Below are positions 9,205-15,716 of a stretch of DNA of 34,399 nt, piece by piece (positions within the stretch are counted from its first letter, which is position 1; every line of letters begins with the position of its first letter). Made by a program: the position numbers and the translations under genes. The stretch is from contig JASGMV010000044.1 of NCBI GenBank assembly GCA_030156255.1, positions 1 to 34,399 on the forward strand. Reading direction: 5' to 3'. The notes beneath the pieces are model-generated. The model did no database searches and was not told the origin of the DNA. It was given only the letters and a program-made list of their open reading frames with translations. The stretch is from Desulfovibrionales bacterium. Lineage in GTDB: Bacteria > Desulfobacterota > Desulfovibrionia > Desulfovibrionales > Desulfovibrionaceae.

Positions 9205-9595
9205 CCGCCAGAATGACGTCATGCACGTAATTGCGGGCCAGCTTGCGCGCCAGATGCGCGGCGCTCTTCTCGGACAGGAACTCGGGGACAGACTTGCGTT
9301 TCTCACGCATCAGCTCCGCGAACTCCCCCGGATGAACCGCGATCCAGCCGTCCACCGCCTTGTTACGCCTCGCGTTCTCGGCGCGAGTCCGCGCCAAGTC
9401 CTGTTCGCGAAGCAATCGCGCCCGCCGCTCGCGGCGAAGGATGCGGCGGATCATAGCCTTCTCGGCCGGGGTGAGTTGGGACATGGGATATGGTGAATGA
9501 CGGCCCTATGATGGCGGGTTGGCGTTCCAAAACTGATCCGAGGCGCGCCGGATTGTTCCGGATTCCGTCGCCCCGCGGTTTTCGATGGCGCTCAT
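9194..9595 (-). CDS. Small basic helical protein, probable in-frame TAG near its N-terminus
   Basis: Two starts are possible. From ATG 9595, which overlaps the methyltransferase TGA (ATGA at 9592-9595), the protein has 133 residues and TAG at codon 30 (9506-9508). From ATG 9484 it has 96 residues and no TAG, and the bases before that ATG (CATTCACCAT) resemble the A/C-rich leaders of neighbouring genes. The body is rich in Arg and Glu (AEKAMIRRILRRERRARLL) and helical, with no hydrophobic segment. Function unknown; a nucleic-acid-associated role is conceivable. Ends in TGA. Because of the alternative start, this is the least certain of the TAG cases. Confidence 0.55.
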
Positions 9596-10488
9596 GGCCG
9601 CTGGCTCAATTCTTTGAGCTGGCGGAAGTACCGGTAGTGCGTCGATGCCCGCCACCTCTCCAGCACCTCGTCCCGATCGTTGAATTCCAGCGCTAGCGGT
9701 CGGGCGTTGGTTCTGATGCGCCCCTTCTTCTGCGCCAAGATGGCCTTCATGCGAATGTTGACGCCGGGGAACGTTCCTCTCGGCAGCCGAACCTCCGCGA
9801 GCGAGGAGAAGGCCGCGTCGAAAAAGCGCCGGGTTGCGGCGTTGACCAGCCATCGTGCGTGGTAGTCCGGGCAGATGAAGGCGATGAAGCCGTCCGGCCG
9901 CAGGCTTTGCTCCGCGCGCTCCAGGTAGTAGCTGACGGCCGAGACCATGCCCGGCTCGTCTCCCAGCGGGTGTGAGCGCACCGCTAGGTTGACGAACGGC
10001 GGGTTGCCCAGGATGTAGTCGCAATCCGGGATCGGCTGCATGGCGCGCATGTCGGCGCATTCGATGCTGGTGGAGGGGAAAAGCCGAGCGCAGACCCGGT
10101 GCGCCATCGGATCCTTTTCCACGCCGTGCAGCTCGCAGCCGTCCAGATAGTTGAAGAAGGAGCCCTTGCCGCAGCAGATATCCGCAACGCGCGAGCCGGG
10201 CTCAACCTCCAGCATCTCCACCAGCGTGCGGCACAACTCGTCCGGGGTGAAGAATTGCCCCTGCTCAAATCGACGCTTGGCGCGGGTGTACTCGCCGAAG
10301 TCGGCGAACTCGGCCCGGTTGAGTTGGTGCAGCCCCCCGTTGCCGGTGTAGTTGCGGTAGATGAAGTGCGGCTGCGAAGACTACACGGCCAGCTCGTTGT
10401 ATTTGCGGCGGCCGTCGTGGTCGCGGTGGATGGTCGTCACGGGATAGCGGACGCGGGCGGTGTAGCGCCCGGTAGTGATGTTGTTCAT
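9592..10488 (-). CDS. N6-adenine DNA methyltransferase, read through an in-frame TAG
   Basis: 298 residues. TAG at codon 36 (10381-10383) separates the first 35 residues (ending KYNELAV) from SSQPHFIYRNYTG and the rest. Behind it come EQGQFFTPDE, the usual N-terminal region of N-6 methylases, then VADICCGKGSFFNYL (motif I, SAM binding) and GNPPFVNL (motif IV, NPPF catalytic). The first ATG after the TAG lies well past the motif I and NPPF regions and no obvious restart exists before FFTP, so the TAG must be passed for a normal enzyme from this start. Role: methylation of adenine in DNA, probably to protect the element or set its own methylation; no restriction partner is seen. Start ATG 10488 follows the repeated hairpin leader. 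Ends in TGA overlapping the next ATG. Confidence 0.85.
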
Positions 10489-10509
10489 CGTGATGGTGAA
10501 TGGTGAAAT

Positions 10510-10531
10510 GGCGGGATTTAGCCCTCCCGCC
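10510..10531 (-). repeat. Intercistronic hairpin, copy 1
   Basis: Arms GGCGGGA/TCCCGCC with an 8-base loop, 21 bases before the methyltransferase ATG. Read on the minus strand, it follows the stop of the gene at 10553 and is followed by an A/C-rich leader without Shine-Dalgarno. The same unit recurs at 10998, 11712 and 12494. Confidence 0.7.
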
Positions 10532-10552
10532 GGGGGCGTGGTGCTTTCTCCT

Positions 10553-10975
10553 TCAGTACTGTTCAAACGCTCCAAAGTGGAGGCGAATAGCCCGCCCTGG
10601 CCGTAGCTCATATGGACGACCATCCGTCAGCGTGAATACATAGGCTTGCTTGCTGGCATTCTTGATGAAGATCCAATCCGACTCCCAACAAAACACTCCG
10701 ACCGGTCGGAAGTAACTGTCTCTGAAGTTTAGGCTGCCGCGCAGTGTCTCAAGCGGATAGTCTTGCACCGCCTCGCCGGGAGCTATGGTGTAGCGGAGAC
10801 TATACTCATTGAAAAATCGCACCTTCGTGTCGAAATCCTCCTTAGTTCGCACGGATTGCAACATGTTCCATGCCAAATCTCCGTGACCGCGAGGGCCAGG
10901 ATACATGTCGCCATTGAACTCTATGGATTGATGAAACGAATCGTCAGTGATGAGGTATAATGTTCCTCTGGTCAT
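10553..10975 (-). CDS. Accessory protein of unknown function
   Basis: 140 residues, unrecognised. It starts MTRGTLYLITDD and is mixed alpha/beta in look, rich in aromatic residues, with no signal peptide or membrane helix. It is preceded by the repeated hairpin and A/C-rich leader (10976-11019) and has no Shine-Dalgarno. Ends in TGA, no TAG inside. Position in a run of small accessory genes of a mobile element suggests a host-takeover or anti-defence role, which is only a guess from context. Confidence 0.6.
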   Translation of the reverse strand: MTRGTLYLITDDSFHQSIEFNGDMYPGPRGHGDLAWNMLQSVRTKEDFDTKVRFFNEYSLRYTIAPGEAVQDYPLETLRGSLNFRDSYFRPVGVFCWESDWIFIKNASKQAYVFTLTDGRPYELRPGRAIRLHFGAFEQY

Positions 10976-10997
10976 GTGTTGTAGTGAATGTTGAAAT

Positions 10998-11019
10998 GGC
11001 GGGATTTGCCCCTCCCGCC
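10998..11019 (-). repeat. Intercistronic hairpin, copy 2
   Basis: Arms GGCGGGA/TCCCGCC with an 8-base loop, 22 bases before the ATG at 10975. It lies directly after the TGA of the gene at 11034. The loop differs slightly from the other copies while the arms are identical. Confidence 0.7.
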
Positions 11020-11033
11020 AGGGGCTTTTGCGT

Positions 11034-11687
11034 TCAGTCGGCGAAGGTGAAGTACTTCATCTTGCGTGTGCGCGAGACGGCCTCGGGCAGCCGAACCCAC
11101 AGGCCGTCCATGACGGGGTGGACGCCGTCCCATTTTTGGGCGCCGTTGCCGCTCCAGACTTGGGTCATGCCGTCCCGCGCCTTAATGTCGTGTTCCAAGT
11201 CGTCGAGAGTGAGGTCCGTCTCAATGGTGTTTTGGCCGAGAAAGTTGCGCCAGACGCTGTGCAGGAGGTGCTCCCGCTCCATCTCGTGAACGCGACCCCG
11301 ACCCCAGCCTTGCAGTTCATCGCAGATCACTCGCAACATGGTTTGCAGCCAACTGGTGTCGATGACCGGCTCGGTCAGCAGGTGCACGCCTTCTTGACGC
11401 GTCCCGGCGATGAAGCATGTCGTCCGGCGTTGGAGGGTTTGGCCGATGAGGCCTTCAATGGCCGGGGTGGCAAGCCAGCCGGAGCAGATTGCGACCCTTT
11501 CCTCCGGGCTGCGAAAGTCCCAGACCAGCTCCAGTTTCCAGCTCGCGAACTCGGGAATGCCTTGCGACTACATGATCCGCTTGAGTTCGCCGTGCAAAGC
11601 GTCATCGAATCGCTTGCGCGTTTCGGCGTTCCAAAATCCGCCAAGCGCTTCGACCTTGGCGATGTTGGACATGGTGAATTTTTTCAT
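11034..11687 (-). CDS. Unknown protein read through an in-frame TAG
   Basis: 217 residues, unrecognised. TAG is codon 40 (11568-11570): upstream ends GELKRIM, downstream resumes SQGIPEFASWKLELVW in the same frame. The first 39 residues are basic and helical (SNIAKVEALGGFWNAETRK). The remainder is a soluble domain rich in Trp, Glu and Asp. The start ATG at 11687 is preceded by a 24-base A/C-rich leader and the repeated hairpin, as for its neighbours, which supports a start ahead of the TAG. With TAG as stop only a 39-residue peptide would be made. Ends in TGA. Confidence 0.7.
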
Positions 11688-11711
11688 CTGAGTGAAAGGA
11701 ATGGTTAAAAT

Positions 11712-11733
11712 GGCGGGATTTTCCCCTCCCGCC
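11712..11733 (-). repeat. Intercistronic hairpin, copy 3
   Basis: Arms GGCGGGA/TCCCGCC, 8-base loop, 24 bases before the ATG at 11687 and 10 bases after the stop of the gene at 11744. Same arms as copies 1, 2 and 5. Confidence 0.7.
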
Positions 11734-11743
11734 GGGGGTTAGG

Positions 11744-12016
11744 TCAGGAACACCAAACCGAAGTGTATCCGTCGCCATCTTTCTCAATCTCTCGGCGGAG
11801 GCTGGTGATGATCTCACGGGTTTGATCGGTCATCTGGTCTCCGAGGTCCTTCTCGACTTGATCGAGATTTGCTTCCCAAATAACAATCTCTCCGTATTCA
11901 TCGTTTCGCTGATCATCCCAGTAGTTTTCCGCGGCCTCGACAAACTGCTAGTCGCGCCACATATTGAAAATTTCGTCATGCAGATTTAACTCGTAAGTGT
12001 ACGCTCGAACAGACAT
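11744..12016 (-). CDS. Small acidic protein, MSxRAY family, in-frame TAG
   Basis: 90 residues. Begins MSVRAYTYELNLHDEIF. TAG is codon 23 (11948-11950), between MWRD and QFVEAAENYWDD, and the frame then runs 67 codons to TGA at 11744. The whole product is strongly acidic and helical. The first residues MSVRAY match MSIRAY of the gene at 12530-12799, so the two look like paralogues, and both carry an early TAG. Preceded by a hairpin with an 8-base loop and an A/C-rich leader. Function unknown; small acidic proteins of this kind are typical accessory genes of phages and conjugative elements. Confidence 0.65.
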
Positions 12017-12042
12017 TGTGATGTGGTAAAGGTTGAAATGAT

Positions 12043-12062
12043 GCCGGTATTGCGCGACCGGC
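12043..12062 (-). repeat. Intercistronic hairpin, copy 4 (divergent arms)
   Basis: Arms GCCGGT/ACCGGC with an 8-base loop, 26 bases before the ATG at 12016. The arm sequence differs from the other copies while loop length and distance to the start codon are kept, which points to selection on structure rather than sequence. Confidence 0.55.
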
Positions 12063-12069
12063 GGCGCGA

Positions 12070-12468
12070 TCATTTCGTCAGCTCGCGGAGAGCAGATAGG
12101 ATTTCGCCCGCGAAAGCCTCCCAGCAAAGACACTCGCCGTGATAGAACAGCGCCTCAATTCTGCTGTCTTCACGCGCGATCTCCTCAAACCCGAATTCAC
12201 CAATCCAGCGCTCCGTCCATTCGATAAAATCTCGCGCGTTGTTCCATAAGTCATCGGAGCCGTCGCTTGTTTGTGAGTCTGCCCACTCCTCCACGATATC
12301 GCGCCAGCAGTGTCCTTGCTCATCCCTGTCGCTCCGAAAGTCGTTTCCCTCACGTCCCTTCAGGTCTTCAGCCTTGAAGTTGATGTCACAGAGGAAATCT
12401 TTGACCGCCTCGGAATTCTCAAAATCAGCGCCCATGCGCTCGGTGATTTGTGTGATGATGTTTTTCAT
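12070..12468 (-). CDS. Small acidic protein of unknown function
   Basis: 132 residues, very rich in Glu and Asp, helical, with several Trp residues; begins MKNIITQITERMGADF. Unrecognised. No TAG inside; ends in TGA at 12070. The upstream leader has the repeated hairpin at 12494-12515 and no Shine-Dalgarno. Its charge and size could fit a DNA mimic or anti-defence protein, but nothing in the sequence proves this. Confidence 0.6.
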   Translation of the reverse strand: MKNIITQITERMGADFENSEAVKDFLCDINFKAEDLKGREGNDFRSDRDEQGHCWRDIVEEWADSQTSDGSDDLWNNARDFIEWTERWIGEFGFEEIAREDSRIEALFYHGECLCWEAFAGEILSALRELTK

Positions 12469-12493
12469 TACGAAAACAAAATGATGTAAATTT

Positions 12494-12515
12494 GGCGGGA
12501 TTTAACCCTCCCGCC
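12494..12515 (-). repeat. Intercistronic hairpin, copy 5
   Basis: Arms GGCGGGA/TCCCGCC, 8-base loop, 25 bases before the ATG at 12468 and shortly after the TGA of the gene at 12530. Confidence 0.7.
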
Positions 12516-12529
12516 GGGGGCGTGGCGCT

Positions 12530-12799
12530 TCAGAAGGCCACGAACGATAAACCTTCCTGGCCTTTTTCCATGGAGTGCAGTATTTCCTTGAGGATGAGCT
12601 TGCTTTCTTCTTCCTGCACCTTGGACAAAGCATCTTCAAGCTCCTCCTTTTCGAGGTAGAACTACCCGCCGCAATCGTCGTTTAGCTGCGGGTAGATCGA
12701 GTCACCCAGGACATCCATGATCTCCGTATCGCACGTGAGATTGAATGCTGGGGACGACTCATATTCCAGCGTGATGATTTTGTAGGCTCGAATGGACAT
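12530..12799 (-). CDS. Small acidic protein, MSxRAY family, in-frame TAG
   Basis: 89 residues. Begins MSIRAYKIITLEYESS. TAG is codon 46 (12662-12664), between NDDCGG and FYLEKEELEDALSKV; the frame continues 43 codons to TGA. The part after TAG is a clear amphipathic helix with heptad-like spacing, so it reads as real protein. Paralogue of the gene at 11744-12016 by its N-terminus. It is the first gene of the minus-strand block and would be transcribed from the inverted-repeat region at 12925-13045. Confidence 0.65.
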
Positions 12800-12836
12800 A
12801 GCGAATGTGGTAAGATGTAAGTGAATGCGAAAGGTT

Positions 12837-12853
12837 CGGGAGTTCTTCTCCCG
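12837..12853 (-). repeat. Leader hairpin, copy 6 (weaker match)
   Basis: Arms CGGGAG/CTCCCG with a 5-base loop, 37 bases before the ATG at 12799. The position before a start codon without Shine-Dalgarno matches the other copies, but loop and spacing differ. On the plus strand it is followed by a T-run, so it could instead terminate a plus-strand transcript. Confidence 0.4.
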
Positions 12854-12924
12854 GCCTTTTTCTCGGGCGGGTCTCTGCTCATGTTGAAAATGAAAAGAAA
12901 GAATCGAAGCGGATAAACACTTCA

Positions 12925-13045
12925 CCCCCCACATAGCAGCTGGATGCCGCGGTCAAGTCCGAACATCAAATAGAAGCCTTCCGCTCGCCGCGTGCAGTCG
13001 CGGCGGGACTTGAGGGCCAGGCATCCCTGGCTGCTACAATGTGGG
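12925..13045. promoter_or_regulatory. Long imperfect inverted repeat with promoter-like arms
   Basis: The left arm (about 12925-12960) and right arm (about 13005-13045) are inverted copies sharing the blocks GGACTTGA, GGCATCC, GCTGCTA and TGTGGGG, around a GC-rich centre of about 45 bases. Each arm contains a promoter-like pair: TTGACC with TATGTG (15-base spacer) toward the minus-strand genes, and TTGAGG at 13010-13015 with TACAAT at 13035-13040 (19-base spacer) toward plus. It probably drives the minus block. A role as replication or transfer origin is possible. It also accounts for the non-coding stretch 12800-13135. Confidence 0.45.
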
Positions 13046-13079
13046 GACCCTTAAACGGTCCAGAAGGCAACGGGGGTAC

Positions 13080-13114
13080 GGCAACCGGCTGTCCTTTCCG
13101 GACAGCCGGTTGCC
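13080..13114. repeat. Perfect 15-base-pair hairpin
   Basis: GGCAACCGGCTGTCC and its exact reverse complement around a 5-base loop, 22 bases past the stop of the regulator gene. The only T-run (AAAAAA on plus at 13115-13120) is on the wrong side for a normal terminator of that gene, so the function is unsure: terminator, antisense RNA end or protein-binding site. Confidence 0.6.
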
Positions 13115-13135
13115 AAAAAAGACGCTTTTCAATTG

Positions 13136-14179
13136 TCACATTTCAGTCAGGCGCCCCTGGCAGTATTCCCGTCTGTCGACGACGCTTTTCTTCAGCATAT
13201 CCCAGTTGGCCTCATTGAGCGCCCATTGCAAAAGGTCTTTGCCTTTTCGCGCCTCGGTTTCGTCTGCATAGGCGTCGTTTTCATGCAGCCGGATGACGTA
13301 ATCCGTGATGGCGTCCCGGATTTTCCAATAAGTCGGCTCCTTGTGTTCGTTGATGCGATCCAGTCGTCCCGGAGCGTCATTTTTGATGATGATGTCGACG
13401 ATTTTGTACTTGTTCGTGGTTTTCAGGTAGGCCGTGACGTTGTCGAACACCGAGACGTCAAGGATTTTCGCCTCGTTGATCATATAGTCGGCCATGGGGA
13501 TGATGTTGGTTCGCCCGTTGTGAACCCATGATTTCATGACCCGCTCGGAAACCAGGCCAACGAGAGATTGCGGGTCTTCCTTGAACAAGGCGATTGCATG
13601 TTCTGTCGCCTTCGCACGATAGCTTTTGCCCATCTCCGACAGGCGATGCAATCCTTCCTCCGACACGTCGTCTTTCAAATACGTCTCCACGCAAAGCAGG
13701 CGATAGCTTTCCGGGTTGAGCTGCTCGCAGGCGTAGTCGAGCAGGAACGCTTGGTCGAAACCCTCGGCCGCCAGCAACTCGGCGCAACCGTCCAGACCGT
13801 ACAGTTCGGACAGCAGTCGCTCGAAGTCCTTGACCTTCTGGGGCCGCAGGTCCACGCAGGCGTGGCTTTGGCGCTTCTTCAGAATCCCGAGAAAGGTTTC
13901 GTCACTCAAATTCTCATCGGTGAAATGGGCCGGATCCATGCCAAAGGCGTCGGCCACGTGTTTCACGCGGCGCAAGGGCACGCCCTTGGTCTCCCAACGC
14001 GAAAGCGTCGTGATGTTCGAGATGATGGGAACCCTGCTGTCCGGAATGCCTTTTTGGCTATGGACATACGACCACCGATCCCACCCGAGCAGGCTTTCCG
14101 CAGTCATGCCAAGATATTCCCGAGCCAGACTCAACCGCCTTCCCGCTGTTGCGGAGACCTTTTCCTTTGATCTCGCCAT
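13136..14179 (-). CDS. Helix-turn-helix regulator of the element
   Basis: 347 residues from ATG 14179, chosen because GGAGG stands just before it; a start 42 bases upstream lacks one. The N-terminus (about 10-90) resembles an XRE-type helix-turn-helix with an insertion (SLAREYLGM ... NITTLSRWETKGVPLRRVKHVADAFGM), the end of which matches the DNA-recognition and dimer part of such domains. The remaining 250 residues are helical and unrecognised. It stands next to the inverted-repeat region, so it probably controls the minus-strand block or the divergent right module. Ends in TGA, no TAG. Confidence 0.7.
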   Translation of the reverse strand: MARSKEKVSATAGRRLSLAREYLGMTAESLLGWDRWSYVHSQKGIPDSRVPIISNITTLSRWETKGVPLRRVKHVADAFGMDPAHFTDENLSDETFLGILKKRQSHACVDLRPQKVKDFERLLSELYGLDGCAELLAAEGFDQAFLLDYACEQLNPESYRLLCVETYLKDDVSEEGLHRLSEMGKSYRAKATEHAIALFKEDPQSLVGLVSERVMKSWVHNGRTNIIPMADYMINEAKILDVSVFDNVTAYLKTTNKYKIVDIIIKNDAPGRLDRINEHKEPTYWKIRDAITDYVIRLHENDAYADETEARKGKDLLQWALNEANWDMLKKSVVDRREYCQGRLTEM

Positions 14180-14221
14180 GAGGCGCCTCCATAAATGCAG
14201 AATTAAAACAAAATACAACAC

Positions 14222-14671
14222 ATGGGCTTCCGCGCCGCGCCGGGGATAGAGCTTTCAGTCATGGGCGCGGAAAACACGGCCGGAGCCGTCCCGGCGTACT
14301 CGACCCCCATGGGCTCCCTGCAAGCCCTCATCCTGATGCTTTCCGGCGCGGGAGCGCTGGCGGCGTTGCACGCCGATCCGGCGATCCGCTCCAGGCTGCG
14401 CATCGAAGACGTGGCTCACATTATTTTGGAGCTGCATCCGCAGCGCGATTGCCCTTTGTGCGGCCAGACGCGCGTCAACCGCGGCCGGCCGTGCCCTTGT
14501 TGCCATGGTTTGCAGCGTCGCTTCTTCAATCCGAAGCAGAGGCTGCACCGATGTCAGACCATGCTGATCGCAGGTCTAGGTTATTTCTATAGATTATCTA
14601 GAAGAGTGAGTAAACCACTTTCCGCAGATTTGCCGCAAGAAAATAATGTGGCCGATGACAACCACCTTTAA
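14222..14671 (+). CDS. Zinc-ribbon-like hypothetical protein
   Basis: 149 residues if started at 14222; ATG 14262 or 14309 are alternatives and none has a good Shine-Dalgarno. Residues around 78-95 read CPLCGQTRVNRGRPCPCC, a short zinc-ribbon-like cluster, preceded by a hydrophobic/Ala-rich stretch. The 3' part (14570-14620) is AT-rich compared with its surroundings, with TCTAG at both ends, and might hold the promoter of the next operon. Ends in TAA. I cannot assign a function, and the start is uncertain. Confidence 0.45.
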   Translation: MGFRAAPGIELSVMGAENTAGAVPAYSTPMGSLQALILMLSGAGALAALHADPAIRSRLRIEDVAHIILELHPQRDCPLCGQTRVNRGRPCPCCHGLQRRFFNPKQRLHRCQTMLIAGLGYFYRLSRRVSKPLSADLPQENNVADDNHL

Positions 14672-14685
14672 ACAGGAGGAACGCT

Positions 14686-15702
14686 ATGTCTTCGCGTTCG
14701 AAGCGCCGCCCGAACCGGGCGGCCAAGGACCCCGAGACCGTGGTCTGGGACGTGGATCGCCGCGCCGAGACCTTTCCCGTGGATCACGACCATCTGGCCC
14801 GCGCCCTCAAGGGCGCGGGCGCGCCGAAGGATAAGGACGTCCCGTACAGCCTGTGCCGGGACATCGAGGCCTACGCCCGCGACAAGTGGCGCAACTGGTG
14901 CGAGGAGAACGTCCGCGGATTGAAGCAATTGGCGCTCACGGCCGGGGCAAAGATCGCGTCCATCGCGGACCAGCGCGAGCTGCTGCTGGACCGGCTGCGG
15001 TCCGCGCCGGCGACCGTCCCCGTCCCCAACGCCGCGGCCGAGCCGTGGACGTCGTGGGCCGTGGGGTGCTTGGTCGCGCTGCTGGCCGCGTGCGGGCTGA
15101 TCCTTTTTCTGGACGCCGTGACCATCGAGGACATCCTCGTCGCCACGCGCGCGGCCTACGCCGAGCGGCCGTGGGTGGCCTGGGTGCTGTCCATTTTCCT
15201 CGGCCTTGTGGCCTGCGCGCTGAAGGTCGGGGCGCACCACGTCCCGTTTTTCAAGCGGCACGAGGGCGCGTTGAATCTCGGCTTGAGCATCGCCGGGGCG
15301 GTCTGCCTGCTGGCCGGCGGCGGCATGACCCTGCTGGCCGAACTGGGCGGCGCGCCGGGCGCCGACTCCATGGACATTTTCGCCGCGGGCGCGCCGTCCG
15401 CGGGCATGGGCGCGCAGGCCGTCATCGGCCGCTGCCTGCTCATCGTGGCGGCCATGTGCGCCGTGGGACTGCTCACCTCGATGATCCACCGGCTGGTGTC
15501 GAGCCACGGTCGGCCAACCCGCGACAACCCCGAATTCCTGGAGCTGAAGCGCCAGCTCCGCGATCTGGACGAGAATCTGGCCCACGCCCGCCGCGAGTCC
15601 GCGGTGGTGGAGCCGCTGGAGCAGGCCATGCGCCGCGGAGAGGACAACTATGCCCGCCGCACTATGGCGGCGCTCTACGAACTGCACGTCAAAACCCGCT
15701 AA
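14686..15702 (+). CDS. Four-helix membrane protein of the right transfer module
   Basis: 338 residues, unrecognised. Start ATG 14686 with Shine-Dalgarno AGGAGG. A basic N-terminus and a soluble helical part (1-115) are followed by four hydrophobic segments at about 122-142, 160-182, 200-220 and 250-272, then a charged coiled-coil-like C-terminus. First of a plus-strand series with regular spacing and strong ribosome sites that ends in the coupling protein, so it probably belongs to the conjugation apparatus. Ends in TAA, no TAG. Confidence 0.65.
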   Translation: MSSRSKRRPNRAAKDPETVVWDVDRRAETFPVDHDHLARALKGAGAPKDKDVPYSLCRDIEAYARDKWRNWCEENVRGLKQLALTAGAKIASIADQRELLLDRLRSAPATVPVPNAAAEPWTSWAVGCLVALLAACGLILFLDAVTIEDILVATRAAYAERPWVAWVLSIFLGLVACALKVGAHHVPFFKRHEGALNLGLSIAGAVCLLAGGGMTLLAELGGAPGADSMDIFAAGAPSAGMGAQAVIGRCLLIVAAMCAVGLLTSMIHRLVSSHGRPTRDNPEFLELKRQLRDLDENLAHARRESAVVEPLEQAMRRGEDNYARRTMAALYELHVKTR

Positions 15703-15716
15703 CCAAGGAGTAGCCG

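Noticed and set aside
10956-10961. TATAAT on the plus strand
   Set aside because: It lies in the coding start of the minus-strand gene at 10975, has no -35 partner and no gene downstream in that direction.
10510-12515. The hairpin repeats as a CRISPR array
   Set aside because: Units are 20-22 bases, separated by whole genes of different length, and placed before start codons; no cas genes are visible.
1884-12799. The interrupted genes as ordinary pseudogenes
   Set aside because: Only TAG occurs, no frameshift is present, and both sides of every stop look like intact protein. Kept as the main alternative until homologues are aligned.
14570-14610. A CTA anticodon within the AT-rich stretch as a suppressor tRNA
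   Set aside because: CTA loops can be written on both strands, but the neighbouring bases do not pair into an anticodon stem and no T-arm or acceptor stem is present.
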